64,000 bases of DNA. Source: Algoriphagus aquaeductus. Its GTDB lineage: Bacteria; Bacteroidota; Bacteroidia; Cytophagales; Cyclobacteriaceae. The position numbers and the translations under genes are program-made. Under the pieces are notes generated by a model, which worked only from the letters and a program-made list of their open reading frames with translations, was not told the DNA's origin and did not search any database. The stretch covers positions 334,588 through 398,587 of the forward strand of contig NZ_QKTX01000004.1 in NCBI RefSeq assembly GCF_003253485.1, written 5' to 3'. Positions 17,896-26,046 of this stretch are shown here, piece after piece. Positions within the stretch are counted from its first letter, which is position 1. The number at the start of each line of letters is the position of its first letter.

Positions 17896-19530
17896 ATGTT
17901 AAAGGGATTTTTCAACGTTCCTGCTCCCGTCAATGAGCCGGTAAAAGCATATGCTCCGGGCAGCCCCGAGCGCAAGGAACTTCAGGCCATGCTGGCTGAA
18001 CTCAGAGCTAAGCAAATCGATGTGCCGATGTACATCGGAAGCGAGGAAGTTAGAACAGGCAACACTCGTGCGATGTCACCTCCTCACGATCACCAGCACA
18101 TCTTGGGACACTTCCATGAAGGCGACGCCTCTCATGTGGAGCAGGCGATCAATGCCGCCTTGGGCGCCAAAGAAGCTTGGGAAAATTTGGAATGGGAACA
18201 GCGTGCAGCCATTTTCCTGAAAGCAGCCGAACTGATTGCCGGGCCTTACCGAGCTAAAATCAATGCTGCAACCATGCTCGGCCAATCCAAGAATGCCATG
18301 CAAGCCGAAATCGACTCCGCCTGTGAGTTTATCGACTTCCTCCGCTTCAATGTGAAGTACATGACGGAAATCTATGCGCAGCAGCCCCCCGTATCTGGTG
18401 GTGGAGTTTGGAATCGCGTGGAGCAACGACCGCTTGAAGGTTTTGTGTTTGCTTTGACCCCGTTCAACTTCACCGCGATTGCCGGCAATTTGCCAACTTC
18501 CGCAGCGATGATGGGCAATACGATCGTTTGGAAACCAGCCTATACCCAGATTTATTCCGCTCAAGTGCTGATGGAAGTATTCAAGGAAGCGGGCGTGCCC
18601 GACGGAGTGATCAACCTGATCTATGTGGACGGACCGGTGGCCGGAGAGGTAATCTTCAAACATCCGGATTTTGCGGGAATTCACTTCACAGGTTCTACGG
18701 GTGTATTCCAGCACATTTGGAAAACCATCGGAGAAAATATCCATCGCTATAAGTCCTACCCGAGAATCGTCGGAGAGACCGGTGGAAAAGACTTCGTGCT
18801 TGCTCACAAGTCCGCTGATGCAAAAGCAGTAGCCGTTGGATTGGTGCGTGGCGCCTTCGAATATCAGGGACAAAAGTGCTCCGCCGCTTCCCGTGCTTAC
18901 ATCCCCTCCAACCTTTGGGAGGATGTGAAAAAATACATGCTTGCAGATCTGGCCGATATCAAAATGGGCGGCACTGAGGACTTCACCAACTTTGTAAATG
19001 CGGTGATCGACGAGAAGTCTTTTGACAAAATCGCCAAGTACATTGACAATGCAAAGGCAACTCCGGGAGTGGAAATCATCGCCGGTGGCAACTATGACAA
19101 GTCCAAAGGCTACTTTATCGAGCCAACAGTAATTTTGACCCAAGACCCGATGTACACTACCATGTGCGAAGAGATCTTCGGTCCAGTCTTGACCATCTAT
19201 GTGTACCACGAAGAGCACTTTGAAACGGTACTCGAACTGGTGGATCAGACTTCTCCGTATGCACTCACAGGTGCTGTGTTCTCTCAAGACCGCTACGCCA
19301 TCGAATTGGCCACACAAAAACTGAGAAACGCAGCAGGTAACTTCTATATCAACGACAAGCCAACCGGAGCCGTGGTCGGTCAGCAGCCATTTGGAGGAGC
19401 TAGAGCTTCCGGCACGAATGACAAAGCCGGATCAATGATCAACCTGCTCCGCTGGGTTTCTCCACGGACTATCAAGGAAACCTTTGTGTCGCCTAATGAT
19501 TATAGATATCCGTTTTTGGGGAAAGACTAA
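17896..19530 (+). CDS. pruA: L-glutamate gamma-semialdehyde dehydrogenase (P5C dehydrogenase)
   Basis: 544 residues, the length of the single-domain (not PutA-fused) enzyme. It oxidises glutamate semialdehyde (from proline or ornithine) to glutamate with NAD. The aldehyde dehydrogenase signatures are present: the catalytic Glu294 in VGETGGKDF, the nucleophile Cys328 in YQGQKCSAASRAY, and the C-terminal PFGGARASGTNDKAGSM. Transcribed alone, with a -7 box upstream and a terminator at 19570. Together with rocD (52833-54101), which makes the same semialdehyde from ornithine, it forms the ornithine-to-glutamate route, though the two genes are unlinked. Confidence 0.96.
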   Translation: MLKGFFNVPAPVNEPVKAYAPGSPERKELQAMLAELRAKQIDVPMYIGSEEVRTGNTRAMSPPHDHQHILGHFHEGDASHVEQAINAALGAKEAWENLEWEQRAAIFLKAAELIAGPYRAKINAATMLGQSKNAMQAEIDSACEFIDFLRFNVKYMTEIYAQQPPVSGGGVWNRVEQRPLEGFVFALTPFNFTAIAGNLPTSAAMMGNTIVWKPAYTQIYSAQVLMEVFKEAGVPDGVINLIYVDGPVAGEVIFKHPDFAGIHFTGSTGVFQHIWKTIGENIHRYKSYPRIVGETGGKDFVLAHKSADAKAVAVGLVRGAFEYQGQKCSAASRAYIPSNLWEDVKKYMLADLADIKMGGTEDFTNFVNAVIDEKSFDKIAKYIDNAKATPGVEIIAGGNYDKSKGYFIEPTVILTQDPMYTTMCEEIFGPVLTIYVYHEEHFETVLELVDQTSPYALTGAVFSQDRYAIELATQKLRNAAGNFYINDKPTGAVVGQQPFGGARASGTNDKAGSMINLLRWVSPRTIKETFVSPNDYRYPFLGKD

Positions 19531-19569
19531 AAAATGCTCAATGAGCAATGATCAAATTCAATTTTCAAG

Positions 19570-19607
19570 AGCCTCGGTCTCGAACTATCGGGATCGGGGC
19601 TTTTTTA
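19570..19607 (+). terminator. pruA terminator containing a TCTCGA/TCGGGA palindrome
   Basis: A 14-bp stem, three pairs of which are G-U wobbles, closes on the loop ACTA and is followed by six T. The upper half of the stem (19578-19593) is the small TCCCGA/TCGGGA palindrome described elsewhere. The tRNA-Val terminator at 28850-28885 is nearly the same element in the opposite orientation. Confidence 0.75.
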
Positions 19608-19715
19608 TTTCCCACAGAAAAGCACAGATTAAAAACACAGATTTTCACAGAAATTCTATCGAGGTTTTTCATCTATGCGGATCTGTGACCTTTTCCGCGA
19701 AGATCTACGGGAAAC
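19608..19715. repeat. MITE-like imperfect inverted repeat, copy 1
   Basis: About 108 bases that begin TTTCCCACAGAAAAGCACAG and end ATCTACGGGAAAC, so the two ends are imperfect reverse complements (TTTCCC, AGA, AAAAG, CACAGAT line up). The centre has further CACAGA/TCTGTG words. A related stretch with the same right end (CTGTGGGAAACAAAAAA) occurs at 28750-28846. No open frame inside. Confidence 0.5.
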
Positions 19716-19748
19716 AAAAAACGGCTAAGTCTCCTCAGCCGCTCGTTT

Positions 19749-19780
19749 GACCTTTGAGGTTTTCAAAAACCTCGAAGGTC
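19749..19780. repeat. REP-like palindrome, copy 1 (upstream of RAYT)
   Basis: A 32-base near-palindrome beginning GACCTTTGAGGTTTTC with two mismatches between the arms. It lies 80 bases before the transposase start. The sequence between it and the gene (19781-19859) is AT-rich, with no other clear signal. Confidence 0.75.
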
Positions 19781-19859
19781 AAGATTGAAAATCTCTGTCT
19801 ACATTCTTATTTTGGTTTTTAAAATATTGCCTTTCAATAATTTATAAAAATTCATTTTT

Positions 19860-20420
19860 ATGACTGATCCCTTTTCACCAGGAGAATTTTTCCATGTTTA
19901 CTCAAGAACAAATGGAGCGGAATTACTTTTTAGAACTGAAGAAAACTACACCTATTTCCTTCAAAAATATCAAGATCATTGCTCTCTCTATTTTTCAACC
20001 TTGGCCTACTGTTTACTACCCAATCATTTTCACTTTTTGATTCGAGTAGAAGAAAATGCCGAACCAGAAGCTGCTTTAAGTGCTTTTTCCAACTTCTTGA
20101 ATGGCTACGCCAAAGCATACAACAAGCTTTACGATAGACACGGAGGATTATTTCAACGGAAATTCAAAAGAAAGCAAGTAGATCAGGAAAGTTATTTATC
20201 CCAAGTGATCATTTACATCCATAGGAATCCTCAAAAACATGGAATTGTCGAGGACTTTAAAAATTGGAAATTTTCATCCTACAATGGCCTGATATCTCTA
20301 AAAACCACAAAACTGGATAGAGATTTCATTCTGGATTGGTTTGGAGGATTAGAACAATTCAAAAAAGTTCATGAATTAGAACAGGCTGCTGACTTTCCCG
20401 AAGAGATGTCTTTAGAATAG
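19860..20420 (+). CDS. REP-associated tyrosine transposase (RAYT, Y1/HUH family)
   Basis: 186 residues, the size of TnpA-REP proteins, related to the IS200/IS605 Y1 transposases. The HUH metal site is H56-F-H58 in CLLPNHFHFLIRV; the nucleophile is probably Y87 (or Y83) in FLNGYAKAYNKLY, followed by the family-typical GLFQRKFKRK and the helix YIHRNPQKHGIV. It cuts single-stranded DNA at REP hairpins. One palindrome lies upstream and three (one of them a half) downstream, with the same core sequence, but there are no IS-type ends or target duplications. This is the picture of a domesticated RAYT with its REP family. Single-gene unit, start ATG. Confidence 0.9.
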   Translation: MTDPFSPGEFFHVYSRTNGAELLFRTEENYTYFLQKYQDHCSLYFSTLAYCLLPNHFHFLIRVEENAEPEAALSAFSNFLNGYAKAYNKLYDRHGGLFQRKFKRKQVDQESYLSQVIIYIHRNPQKHGIVEDFKNWKFSSYNGLISLKTTKLDRDFILDWFGGLEQFKKVHELEQAADFPEEMSLE

Positions 20421-20434
20421 AAAACTTTGTAAAA

Positions 20435-20466
20435 GACCTTTGAGGTTTTCAAAAACCTCAAAGGTC
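20435..20466. repeat. REP-like palindrome, copy 2
   Basis: 32 bases, same left arm as copy 1 (GACCTTTGAGGTTTTC) and an almost exact complementary right arm. It starts 15 bases after the transposase stop. Confidence 0.8.
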
Positions 20467-20479
20467 TAGTTTTCCTTGA

Positions 20480-20499
20480 AACCTTCGAGGTCTTGAAGA
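20480..20499. repeat. REP-like half element, copy 3
   Basis: AACCTTCGAGGTCTTGAAGA is the first 20 bases of copy 4, without the second arm. Confidence 0.6.
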
Positions 20500-20523
20500 A
20501 TTAAATGATGTAATCTAGAATAA

Positions 20524-20554
20524 AACCTTCGAGGTCTTGAAGACCTCAAAGGTT
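20524..20554. repeat. REP-like palindrome, copy 4, overlapping the fabG stop
   Basis: 31 bases: left arm AACCTTCGAGGTCTT, right arm GACCTCAAAGGTT. The last two bases are the end of the fabG stop codon (minus strand, 20553-20555). No separate terminator for fabG is seen, so this hairpin may protect or end its transcript. Confidence 0.75.
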
Positions 20555-21299
20555 AAGTATACATCGCCCCATTCACATGGATTACCTGTCCGGAGATGTA
20601 AGTGCTCATGTCGGAGCCTAAGAACACACAGACATCGGCGATTTCTTCCGGCTTGCCTCCACGCTTCATCGGGATGGCATCTCTCCAGCCTTGCACGGTT
20701 TTTTCATCCAATACTTCGGTCATCTCGGTTTCGATAAATCCAGGAGCGACCGCATTGCAGCGGATATTTCTGGAGCCCAATTCCAAGGCTACTGACTTGG
20801 TGAAGCCGATGATTCCGGCTTTGGAGGCTGCGTAATTGGCCTGACCTGCATTGCCTTTGGCACCGACCACAGAGGTCATGTTGATGATCGAGCCGGACTT
20901 GGCTTTCATCATGGTGCGGGTAGCCGCTTTGACGGTATTGAAGCAGGATTTCAGGTTGACGTTCATGATTTCATCCCAAGATTCCTCAGTCATCCGCATC
21001 AGCAGATTATCGCGGGTGATGCCGGCATTATTGACCAAGATGTCCAAGGCACCGAAGTCCGCCACCACGGAGTTGACCAATTCATCAGCAGCTTTGAAGT
21101 CTGAAGCGTCTGATCGATAGCCTTTGGCTTTTACACCAAAAGCAGCAAGCTCGGCCTCGAGGGCTTGGCCTTTTTCCACGCTGGAGAGGTAGGTAAAAGC
21201 AACGTTAGCTCCTTCCTGTGCAAATCTGATGGCGATTGCCCGACCGATCCCTTTAGAGGCGCCGGTGACCAAGGCAGTTTTTCCTGAAAGTAATCCCAT
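20553..21299 (-). CDS. fabG: 3-oxoacyl-[acyl-carrier-protein] reductase
   Basis: 248 residues, classical SDR. It reduces 3-oxoacyl-ACP in fatty acid elongation with NADPH. The N-terminus MGLLSGKTALVTGASKGIG holds the cofactor motif TGASKGIG, NNAGITRDNLLMRM is typical of FabG, and the catalytic set is seen in MTSVVGAKGNAGQANYAASK (Ser, Tyr, Lys). The start at 21299 is preferred over 21308 because 21308 lies in a -7 box (21306-21313) and the protein then starts as FabG usually does. It is not in a fatty acid gene cluster here. Confidence 0.93.
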   Translation of the reverse strand: MGLLSGKTALVTGASKGIGRAIAIRFAQEGANVAFTYLSSVEKGQALEAELAAFGVKAKGYRSDASDFKAADELVNSVVADFGALDILVNNAGITRDNLLMRMTEESWDEIMNVNLKSCFNTVKAATRTMMKAKSGSIINMTSVVGAKGNAGQANYAASKAGIIGFTKSVALELGSRNIRCNAVAPGFIETEMTEVLDEKTVQGWRDAIPMKRGGKPEEIADVCVFLGSDMSTYISGQVIHVNGAMYT

Positions 21300-21305
21300 G
21301 AAGAT

Positions 21306-21329
21306 CAAAATTAAGTTTGGCCAAAATTA
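21306..21329 (-). promoter_or_regulatory. Two tandem -7 boxes before fabG
   Basis: On the minus strand TAATTTTG occurs twice (21329-21322 and 21313-21306), both matching TAnnTTTG. The nearer one ends only six bases before the ATG at 21299, the farther one 22 bases. -33 elements are T-rich but not exact. Confidence 0.4.
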
Positions 21330-21547
21330 GAAAAAAAGCCCGGACTTTGGCCTTTTGAAACTTCACCCGAAGCTTTTTAGCTGAAAAACAGGAGGATAAA
21401 CCAGAAAAACCCTGAATCTCAGAAACCCCTTTGGTCTTTATCTGATTTACAAAATTTTCAATTATTAACTGCAAATAATTCATCAACAGGGCGTTTTGGA
21501 TTCCATTTACTCATCCGATTCTGATTTTTTTCTGAATCCAAAAGGCC

Positions 21548-21555
21548 TATTTTTG
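21548..21555 (+). promoter_or_regulatory. -7 box before lpd
   Basis: TATTTTTG, a match to TAnnTTTG, 34 bases before the lpd ATG; the upstream region has only T-runs for a -33 element. The rest of the fabG-lpd spacer (21330-21547) shows no other clear feature. Confidence 0.4.
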
Positions 21556-21589
21556 CACAGTTTCATTTGTAATCAAACCCATTTTAAAT

Positions 21590-22987
21590 ATGTCTTCGAC
21601 AAAATTTGACTTGATCGTGCTGGGAAGCGGACCGGGAGGATACGTGGCGGCTATTCGCGCTTCTCAACTCGGATTGAAAACTGCGATCGTAGAAGCCGCA
21701 GAGCTAGGCGGTATCTGCCTCAACTGGGGTTGTATCCCGACCAAAGCTTTGCTAAAAAGCGCCCAGGTTTTTGAATACATCAGCCATGCCAAGGATTACG
21801 GAATCTCTGTTCAGGGTGCTGAGGCAGACTTTGCCGGAATGGTAAAAAGAAGCCGTGGCGTAGCTGATGGCATGAGCAAAGGCGTGCAGTTTTTGATGAA
21901 GAAAAACAAGATCGAGATCATCACAGGATGGGGTAAAGTCCAGCCGGGTAAAAAAGTCGAAGTCAACGACGCCGAAGGCAAAAAGTCAGTGATCACAGCA
22001 GACAACATCATCATCGCTACCGGCGCACGATCCCGAGAACTGCCTTCAATGAAAATTGACGATAAGAAAATCATCGGCTACCGCAAGGCGATGACCTTGG
22101 AAAAGCAACCAAAGAAAATGGTCGTGGTAGGTTCCGGTGCGATCGGGGTGGAATTTGCCTATTTCTACAATTCCATTGGAACAGAAGTGACCATCGTAGA
22201 ATTCATGGATCGCATCGTCCCTGTAGAAGACGAAGAAGTGTCTAAGGCTTTGGAAAAAATCTACAAAAAGTCAGGCATGAAGATCATGACTTCCTCCGAA
22301 GTGACCGGTGTAGACACCAAAGGCGAAGGCTGCAAGGTGACCGTAAAAACTGCCAAAGGCGAAGAAATCCTGGAGTGCGATGTAGTTCTTTCTGCAGCTG
22401 GGGTAGTTTCAAACCTTGAAAATATCGGCTTGGAAGATGTCGGAATCCTCGTGGACAAAGGCAAAATCCAAGTCAATGAATACTATCAAACCAACATGCC
22501 AGGCTACTATGCCATCGGTGATGTGGTACCTGGACCGGCTCTGGCGCACGTGGCTTCTGCTGAAGGTATCATCTGTGTGGAAAAAATCGCAGGCCATCAT
22601 CCTGAAGCCTTGGACTATGGAAATATCCCAGGCTGTACCTATTGTTCTCCGGAAATCGCCTCAGTCGGAATGACCGAAGCCAAAGCAAAAGCAGCCGGAC
22701 ATGAAGTACGAGTGGGTAAATTCCCATTCTCAGCTTCAGGAAAAGCCTCCGCAGCTGGAGCAAAAGACGGTTTTGTGAAATTGGTTTTTGACAAAAAATA
22801 CGGTGAGCTGCTTGGCGCACACATGATCGGTGCCAACGTGACCGAAATGATCGCTGAGATCGTGGCTATCCGCAAGCTGGAAACTACCGGTCATGAACTG
22901 ATCAAGACCGTTCACCCTCACCCAACTATGTCCGAAGCGATTATGGAAGCAGCCGCTGCCGCTTACGACGAGGTGATTCACCTTTAA
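21590..22987 (+). CDS. lpd: Dihydrolipoyl dehydrogenase (E3)
   Basis: 465 residues, the normal length. It re-oxidises dihydrolipoamide of the 2-oxoacid dehydrogenase complexes with FAD and NAD. The FAD motif GSGPGGYVAAIRA is at 12-24, the redox disulfide is Cys43/Cys48 in GGICLNWGCIPTKAL, the second dinucleotide motif is VVGSGAIGVEF, and the active-site His-Glu pair is in the C-terminal HPHPTMSEA. No E1/E2 genes are adjacent, so the gene probably serves several complexes. Confidence 0.96.
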   Translation: MSSTKFDLIVLGSGPGGYVAAIRASQLGLKTAIVEAAELGGICLNWGCIPTKALLKSAQVFEYISHAKDYGISVQGAEADFAGMVKRSRGVADGMSKGVQFLMKKNKIEIITGWGKVQPGKKVEVNDAEGKKSVITADNIIIATGARSRELPSMKIDDKKIIGYRKAMTLEKQPKKMVVVGSGAIGVEFAYFYNSIGTEVTIVEFMDRIVPVEDEEVSKALEKIYKKSGMKIMTSSEVTGVDTKGEGCKVTVKTAKGEEILECDVVLSAAGVVSNLENIGLEDVGILVDKGKIQVNEYYQTNMPGYYAIGDVVPGPALAHVASAEGIICVEKIAGHHPEALDYGNIPGCTYCSPEIASVGMTEAKAKAAGHEVRVGKFPFSASGKASAAGAKDGFVKLVFDKKYGELLGAHMIGANVTEMIAEIVAIRKLETTGHELIKTVHPHPTMSEAIMEAAAAAYDEVIHL

Positions 22988-23003
22988 TTTTGAAAATAAA
23001 CAG

Positions 23004-23041
23004 ACACCGGGCACAAACATTTGGCCCGGTGTTTTATTTTT
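23004..23041 (+). terminator. lpd terminator
   Basis: Stem ACACCGGGC / GCCCGGTGT with a loop of about 11 bases, followed by a T-rich tract. Confidence 0.88.
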
Positions 23042-23070
23042 AAGACATTAACATTCCAACCGACTGACTT

Positions 23071-23604
23071 TTGCAGGAAGAAGAAATCATAGCCGGGCTA
23101 CGAGCCCGAGACCGCAAAACTACCGAGTACCTCTACGAAAAGTACTCGAGAGCCCTGTTTGCAGTCATTAGCCGTATCATCGCAGACCAGGATATCGCGG
23201 AGGAGGTTTTTCACGATGCGTTTATCAAAATCACCCGGAAAATCGATTCCTACGAAGAGAGCAAAGGCCGTCTATACACCTGGATGGCCAATATTTGCCG
23301 CAATTCTGCCATTGATAAACTCCGATCCAAGGAATTTTCTCAATCCGGTAAGACCAACACCATAGATGACTTCGTATATGGCCTTGAAAGTCAATCCGGA
23401 ACTATGGAACAGGTAGAAGGGATCGGAGTCCGGGAGCTCATGAGCCACCTAAACGAAGATCAAAAATTTATCATCGAATACATTTACTTCCAAGGGTACA
23501 CCCACTCGGAAGTCTCGGAAGAGTTTGACATCCCACTGGGCACTGTCAAATCCCGAGTCAGAGCAGCATTGCAAGTATTAAAAAAGAACTTAGAACGAAT
23601 TTAG
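23071..23604 (+). CDS. ECF-type RNA polymerase sigma factor
   Basis: 177 residues: region 2 (YSRALFAVISRIIADQDIAE, then WMANICRNSAIDKLRSKE) and region 4 (GYTHSEVSEEFDIPLGTVKS). There is no region 1 or 3, so it is an extracytoplasmic-function type sigma. The start is a TTG at 23071; no ATG precedes region 2. Its stop is one base before the GTG of an anti-sigma gene, the classic sigma/anti-sigma pair. The signal it answers is not known. Confidence 0.9.
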   Translation: MQEEEIIAGLRARDRKTTEYLYEKYSRALFAVISRIIADQDIAEEVFHDAFIKITRKIDSYEESKGRLYTWMANICRNSAIDKLRSKEFSQSGKTNTIDDFVYGLESQSGTMEQVEGIGVRELMSHLNEDQKFIIEYIYFQGYTHSEVSEEFDIPLGTVKSRVRAALQVLKKNLERI

Positions 23605-23605
23605 C

Positions 23606-24439
23606 GTGAACATCCAAGAATATATCGAATCAGGCAAACTGGAGCTCTTCCTACTCGGAGAGCTGACCGAGCGTGAGCGAGAGGAAGTGATCGCTATGGC
23701 TCAAGCCCATCCACAAATCCAACAAGAACTGGAAGCTTTGGAAGAGGCTATGTTTGCTTTTGACGAGTTGACAGGGAAAAAACCTTCTCCTCAACTCAAG
23801 GATAAAATCTTCGCTTCCCTCGAGGAAGAGTTTAGAAAGGAAGAAGCCCCGAAAGCAGCCCCTGCGCCTAGTCCTGCCCCTAAAGAAACCAAGGTGGTCA
23901 AACTCACCCCTTGGAAACCTTTTGCGGTAGCAGCGTCTTTGGTGGCCGTTTTGGCAAGTGCGGCGGCGATTTACTTTGCAGGCAAATTCTATGAGACAGA
24001 TCAGAAATTCACTGCGCTCCTTCAAGATCAGCAGGTAATGGCCGATAATCTGAATCAAGTCAAACTCCAATACGAAGAAACAGACAATCGTCTGGACCGA
24101 CTGGTTGCCGGTGATTTCCGCAGAGTGGAAATGAAGGGGGAAGCTTTACCCATGCAAAAAGACGCCAAAGTGGATGTTTTTTGGGATCAAAAAGCCCAGG
24201 AAGTCTTTGTAGCGGTGAATAATCTGAACTCTTTATCAGATGAATTTGACTATCAGCTTTGGGCAATCGGCAAAGACGGTCCAGTGGGAATTGGCTTAGT
24301 CAATCCTGGAGAAAAGTTCACTCTGCAGCAAATGCAAGCCGTGGCAGAAGCAGGCGCCTTTGCGATCACCATCGAGCCAAAAGGTGGTTCGAAAGTGCCG
24401 ACTTTGGAAAAATTGGTGGTGTTGGGAGAGGTAGCTTAA
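23606..24439 (+). CDS. Membrane anti-sigma factor, RskA-like
   Basis: 277 residues, starts with GTG at 23606. The N-terminal 75 residues form a small helical domain (YIESGKLELFLLGELTERER) like the zinc-less anti-sigma domain that binds the sigma factor. A Lys/Pro/Ala-rich linker leads to one membrane helix (about residues 109-128, FAVAASLVAVLASAAAIYFA), then a short coiled segment and a C-terminal extracytoplasmic domain (VDVFWDQKAQEVFVAVNNL, GPVGIGLVNPG) that matches the RskA/anti-sigma-K fold. It should hold the sigma factor encoded just upstream at the membrane until released. Confidence 0.88.
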   Translation: MNIQEYIESGKLELFLLGELTEREREEVIAMAQAHPQIQQELEALEEAMFAFDELTGKKPSPQLKDKIFASLEEEFRKEEAPKAAPAPSPAPKETKVVKLTPWKPFAVAASLVAVLASAAAIYFAGKFYETDQKFTALLQDQQVMADNLNQVKLQYEETDNRLDRLVAGDFRRVEMKGEALPMQKDAKVDVFWDQKAQEVFVAVNNLNSLSDEFDYQLWAIGKDGPVGIGLVNPGEKFTLQQMQAVAEAGAFAITIEPKGGSKVPTLEKLVVLGEVA

Positions 24440-24462
24440 TATCATCTTATTGAAAAATCTAG

Positions 24463-24491
24463 AGCCCGCTTTCACAAGAGCGGGCTTTTTT
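24463..24491 (+). terminator. Terminator of the sigma/anti-sigma operon
   Basis: Stem AGCCCGCT / AGCGGGCT with an eight-base loop and six T. Confidence 0.88.
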
Positions 24492-24538
24492 GCTGCCTTT
24501 TACTGAACTTACCTATTCCGAAAGCACTTTCTAACTTT

Positions 24539-24994
24539 ATGGAACTCCAACTCTCCACTCCCGCCCTGCTTTTTTCCGCCATCACCTTATTGATGCTGGC
24601 TTTTACCAACCGGTTTCTGGCGATTGCCACGCTAATTCGAGGACTGCATAAAAACTACCTGAAGGAACCCGATCAGGAAATCATCGTGGAGCAGATTCAC
24701 AACCTCCGCCGCAGACTGACCCTGATCAAAAACATGCAGCTTTTTGGGGTTTTCAGCTTTCTAATGTGCGTGATCTGTATGTTTTTGCTTTTTCAGGGAT
24801 ACACTTCTGCTGCCAATTGGGTCTTTGTGGCGAGCATGGTATCGCTGTTGATTTCCCTGGGGATTTCTCTGGTCGAAATCCAGATTTCTACCAAAGCACT
24901 CAATCTGGAACTCTCTGACATGGAAGGCATTTTTGAGAAACGGAAAAGCAGTTTGGACTCTTTTTTCCGGAAAGAAAACAAATCAAATCTCTAA
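24539..24994 (+). CDS. DUF2721 membrane protein
   Basis: 151 residues, three predicted membrane segments (about 9-29, 64-87 and 92-112). The motif TNRFLAIATLIRGLH after the first helix and LRRRLTLIKNMQLFGVFSFL are characteristic of DUF2721 proteins. Role unknown. Single gene between two terminator-bounded units. Confidence 0.85.
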   Translation: MELQLSTPALLFSAITLLMLAFTNRFLAIATLIRGLHKNYLKEPDQEIIVEQIHNLRRRLTLIKNMQLFGVFSFLMCVICMFLLFQGYTSAANWVFVASMVSLLISLGISLVEIQISTKALNLELSDMEGIFEKRKSSLDSFFRKENKSNL

Positions 24995-25086
24995 ATATTT
25001 ACCCTAAAATTTACCCATCGGAAAAATAACCCTTCGATCTTTCCTTCTTCCTGTTAAACTTTCGCTGAATTTCAAGCTTTTCACCT

Positions 25087-26046
25087 ATGAATACATCTTT
25101 GCTCAGACTCTTTTGTCTGGTTTTCCTCCTTTCCTGTACTGGACCCAAAACAGAAAATTTTAAAGCTACAGGTAATGGGTCCGAAAGCTCAGATCTACAG
25201 ACCATACGGCTTGCTGACCTAGAAGAAACCCGGGATTTTTACAGCTGGACTTCAGATCGGATCCCCATGGTATCGGCTCATCGCGGTGGACCTTATCCGG
25301 GATTTCCTGAGAATGCAATCGAGACCTTTGAACATGTGCTGAAATACACCCCATCCATCATCGAGCTTGATGTGGCCATGACAAGGGATTCGGTCTTGGT
25401 ACTCATGCACGACGATGAACTCGACCGAACTACCAACGGAACCGGAAAAGTCAATGAGGTGGATTTCGCCTATGTCCAAAGTCTTTTTTTGGAGGATAAT
25501 GAAGGAAATCTGACCGAATTCAAAGTGCCTACGCTGGACGAGGCTTTGATTTGGACCAAAGGCAAAGCCCTCCTGACCGTAGACATCAAGCGATCAGTTC
25601 CATTTGAAAAAGTGGTAGACGCAGTCCGCAAAAACAAATCGGAAACCTATGCCGCACTGATCACTTACTCCTTTGAAGCAGCCAAAAAACTACATGGAAT
25701 GGCGCCGGAATTGATGCTTTCGGTAACGATCCGGAATGAAGAAGAAATCGGAAGGTTGGAAGAAACCGGAATCCCTTGGAATCGGGTGATTGCTTTCACC
25801 GGTGTGACTGAACGCACTCCTGAATTCAACAAAGCCCTTCACGAAAAAGGAGTTTTTACCATTTTAGGCACTTTGGGCAACTTGGATAAAAGTGCCGAAG
25901 CCCGAGGAGACGAGCTTTATGCTACTTTTGTCCAAAACGGTGCAGATATCCTAGCCACCGACCGCCCCATCGAAGCCGCTAAAGCCATTGAAACGCTCAA
26001 ACCCAAAACCAGTTCAAAATCCAAGTACTTCACCCATGCTGATTGA
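25087..26046 (+). CDS. Glycerophosphodiester phosphodiesterase lipoprotein
   Basis: 319 residues. The lipobox is FLLSC (Cys17), so the enzyme should be anchored facing the periplasm. It hydrolyses glycerophosphodiesters to glycerol-3-phosphate and alcohols. The GDPD core is clear: SAHRGGPYPGFPENAIETFE with the catalytic His-Arg, IELDVAMTRDSVLVLMHDDE with metal-binding Glu/Asp and the second His, LDRTTNGTGKV, and the final TDRPIEAAKAI. It overlaps the threonine aldolase gene by 11 bases. Confidence 0.92.
   Translation: MNTSLLRLFCLVFLLSCTGPKTENFKATGNGSESSDLQTIRLADLEETRDFYSWTSDRIPMVSAHRGGPYPGFPENAIETFEHVLKYTPSIIELDVAMTRDSVLVLMHDDELDRTTNGTGKVNEVDFAYVQSLFLEDNEGNLTEFKVPTLDEALIWTKGKALLTVDIKRSVPFEKVVDAVRKNKSETYAALITYSFEAAKKLHGMAPELMLSVTIRNEEEIGRLEETGIPWNRVIAFTGVTERTPEFNKALHEKGVFTILGTLGNLDKSAEARGDELYATFVQNGADILATDRPIEAAKAIETLKPKTSSKSKYFTHAD

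Noticed and set aside
18076..19317. 413-codon open frame on the minus strand opposite pruA
   Set aside because: It is the antisense of a well-conserved aldehyde dehydrogenase; its translation shows no domain, and its length follows from the codon bias of pruA.
19860..20420. Complete IS200/IS605 insertion sequence
   Set aside because: The protein is of the longer RAYT type, with flanking REP palindromes, no tnpB and no IS-type ends.
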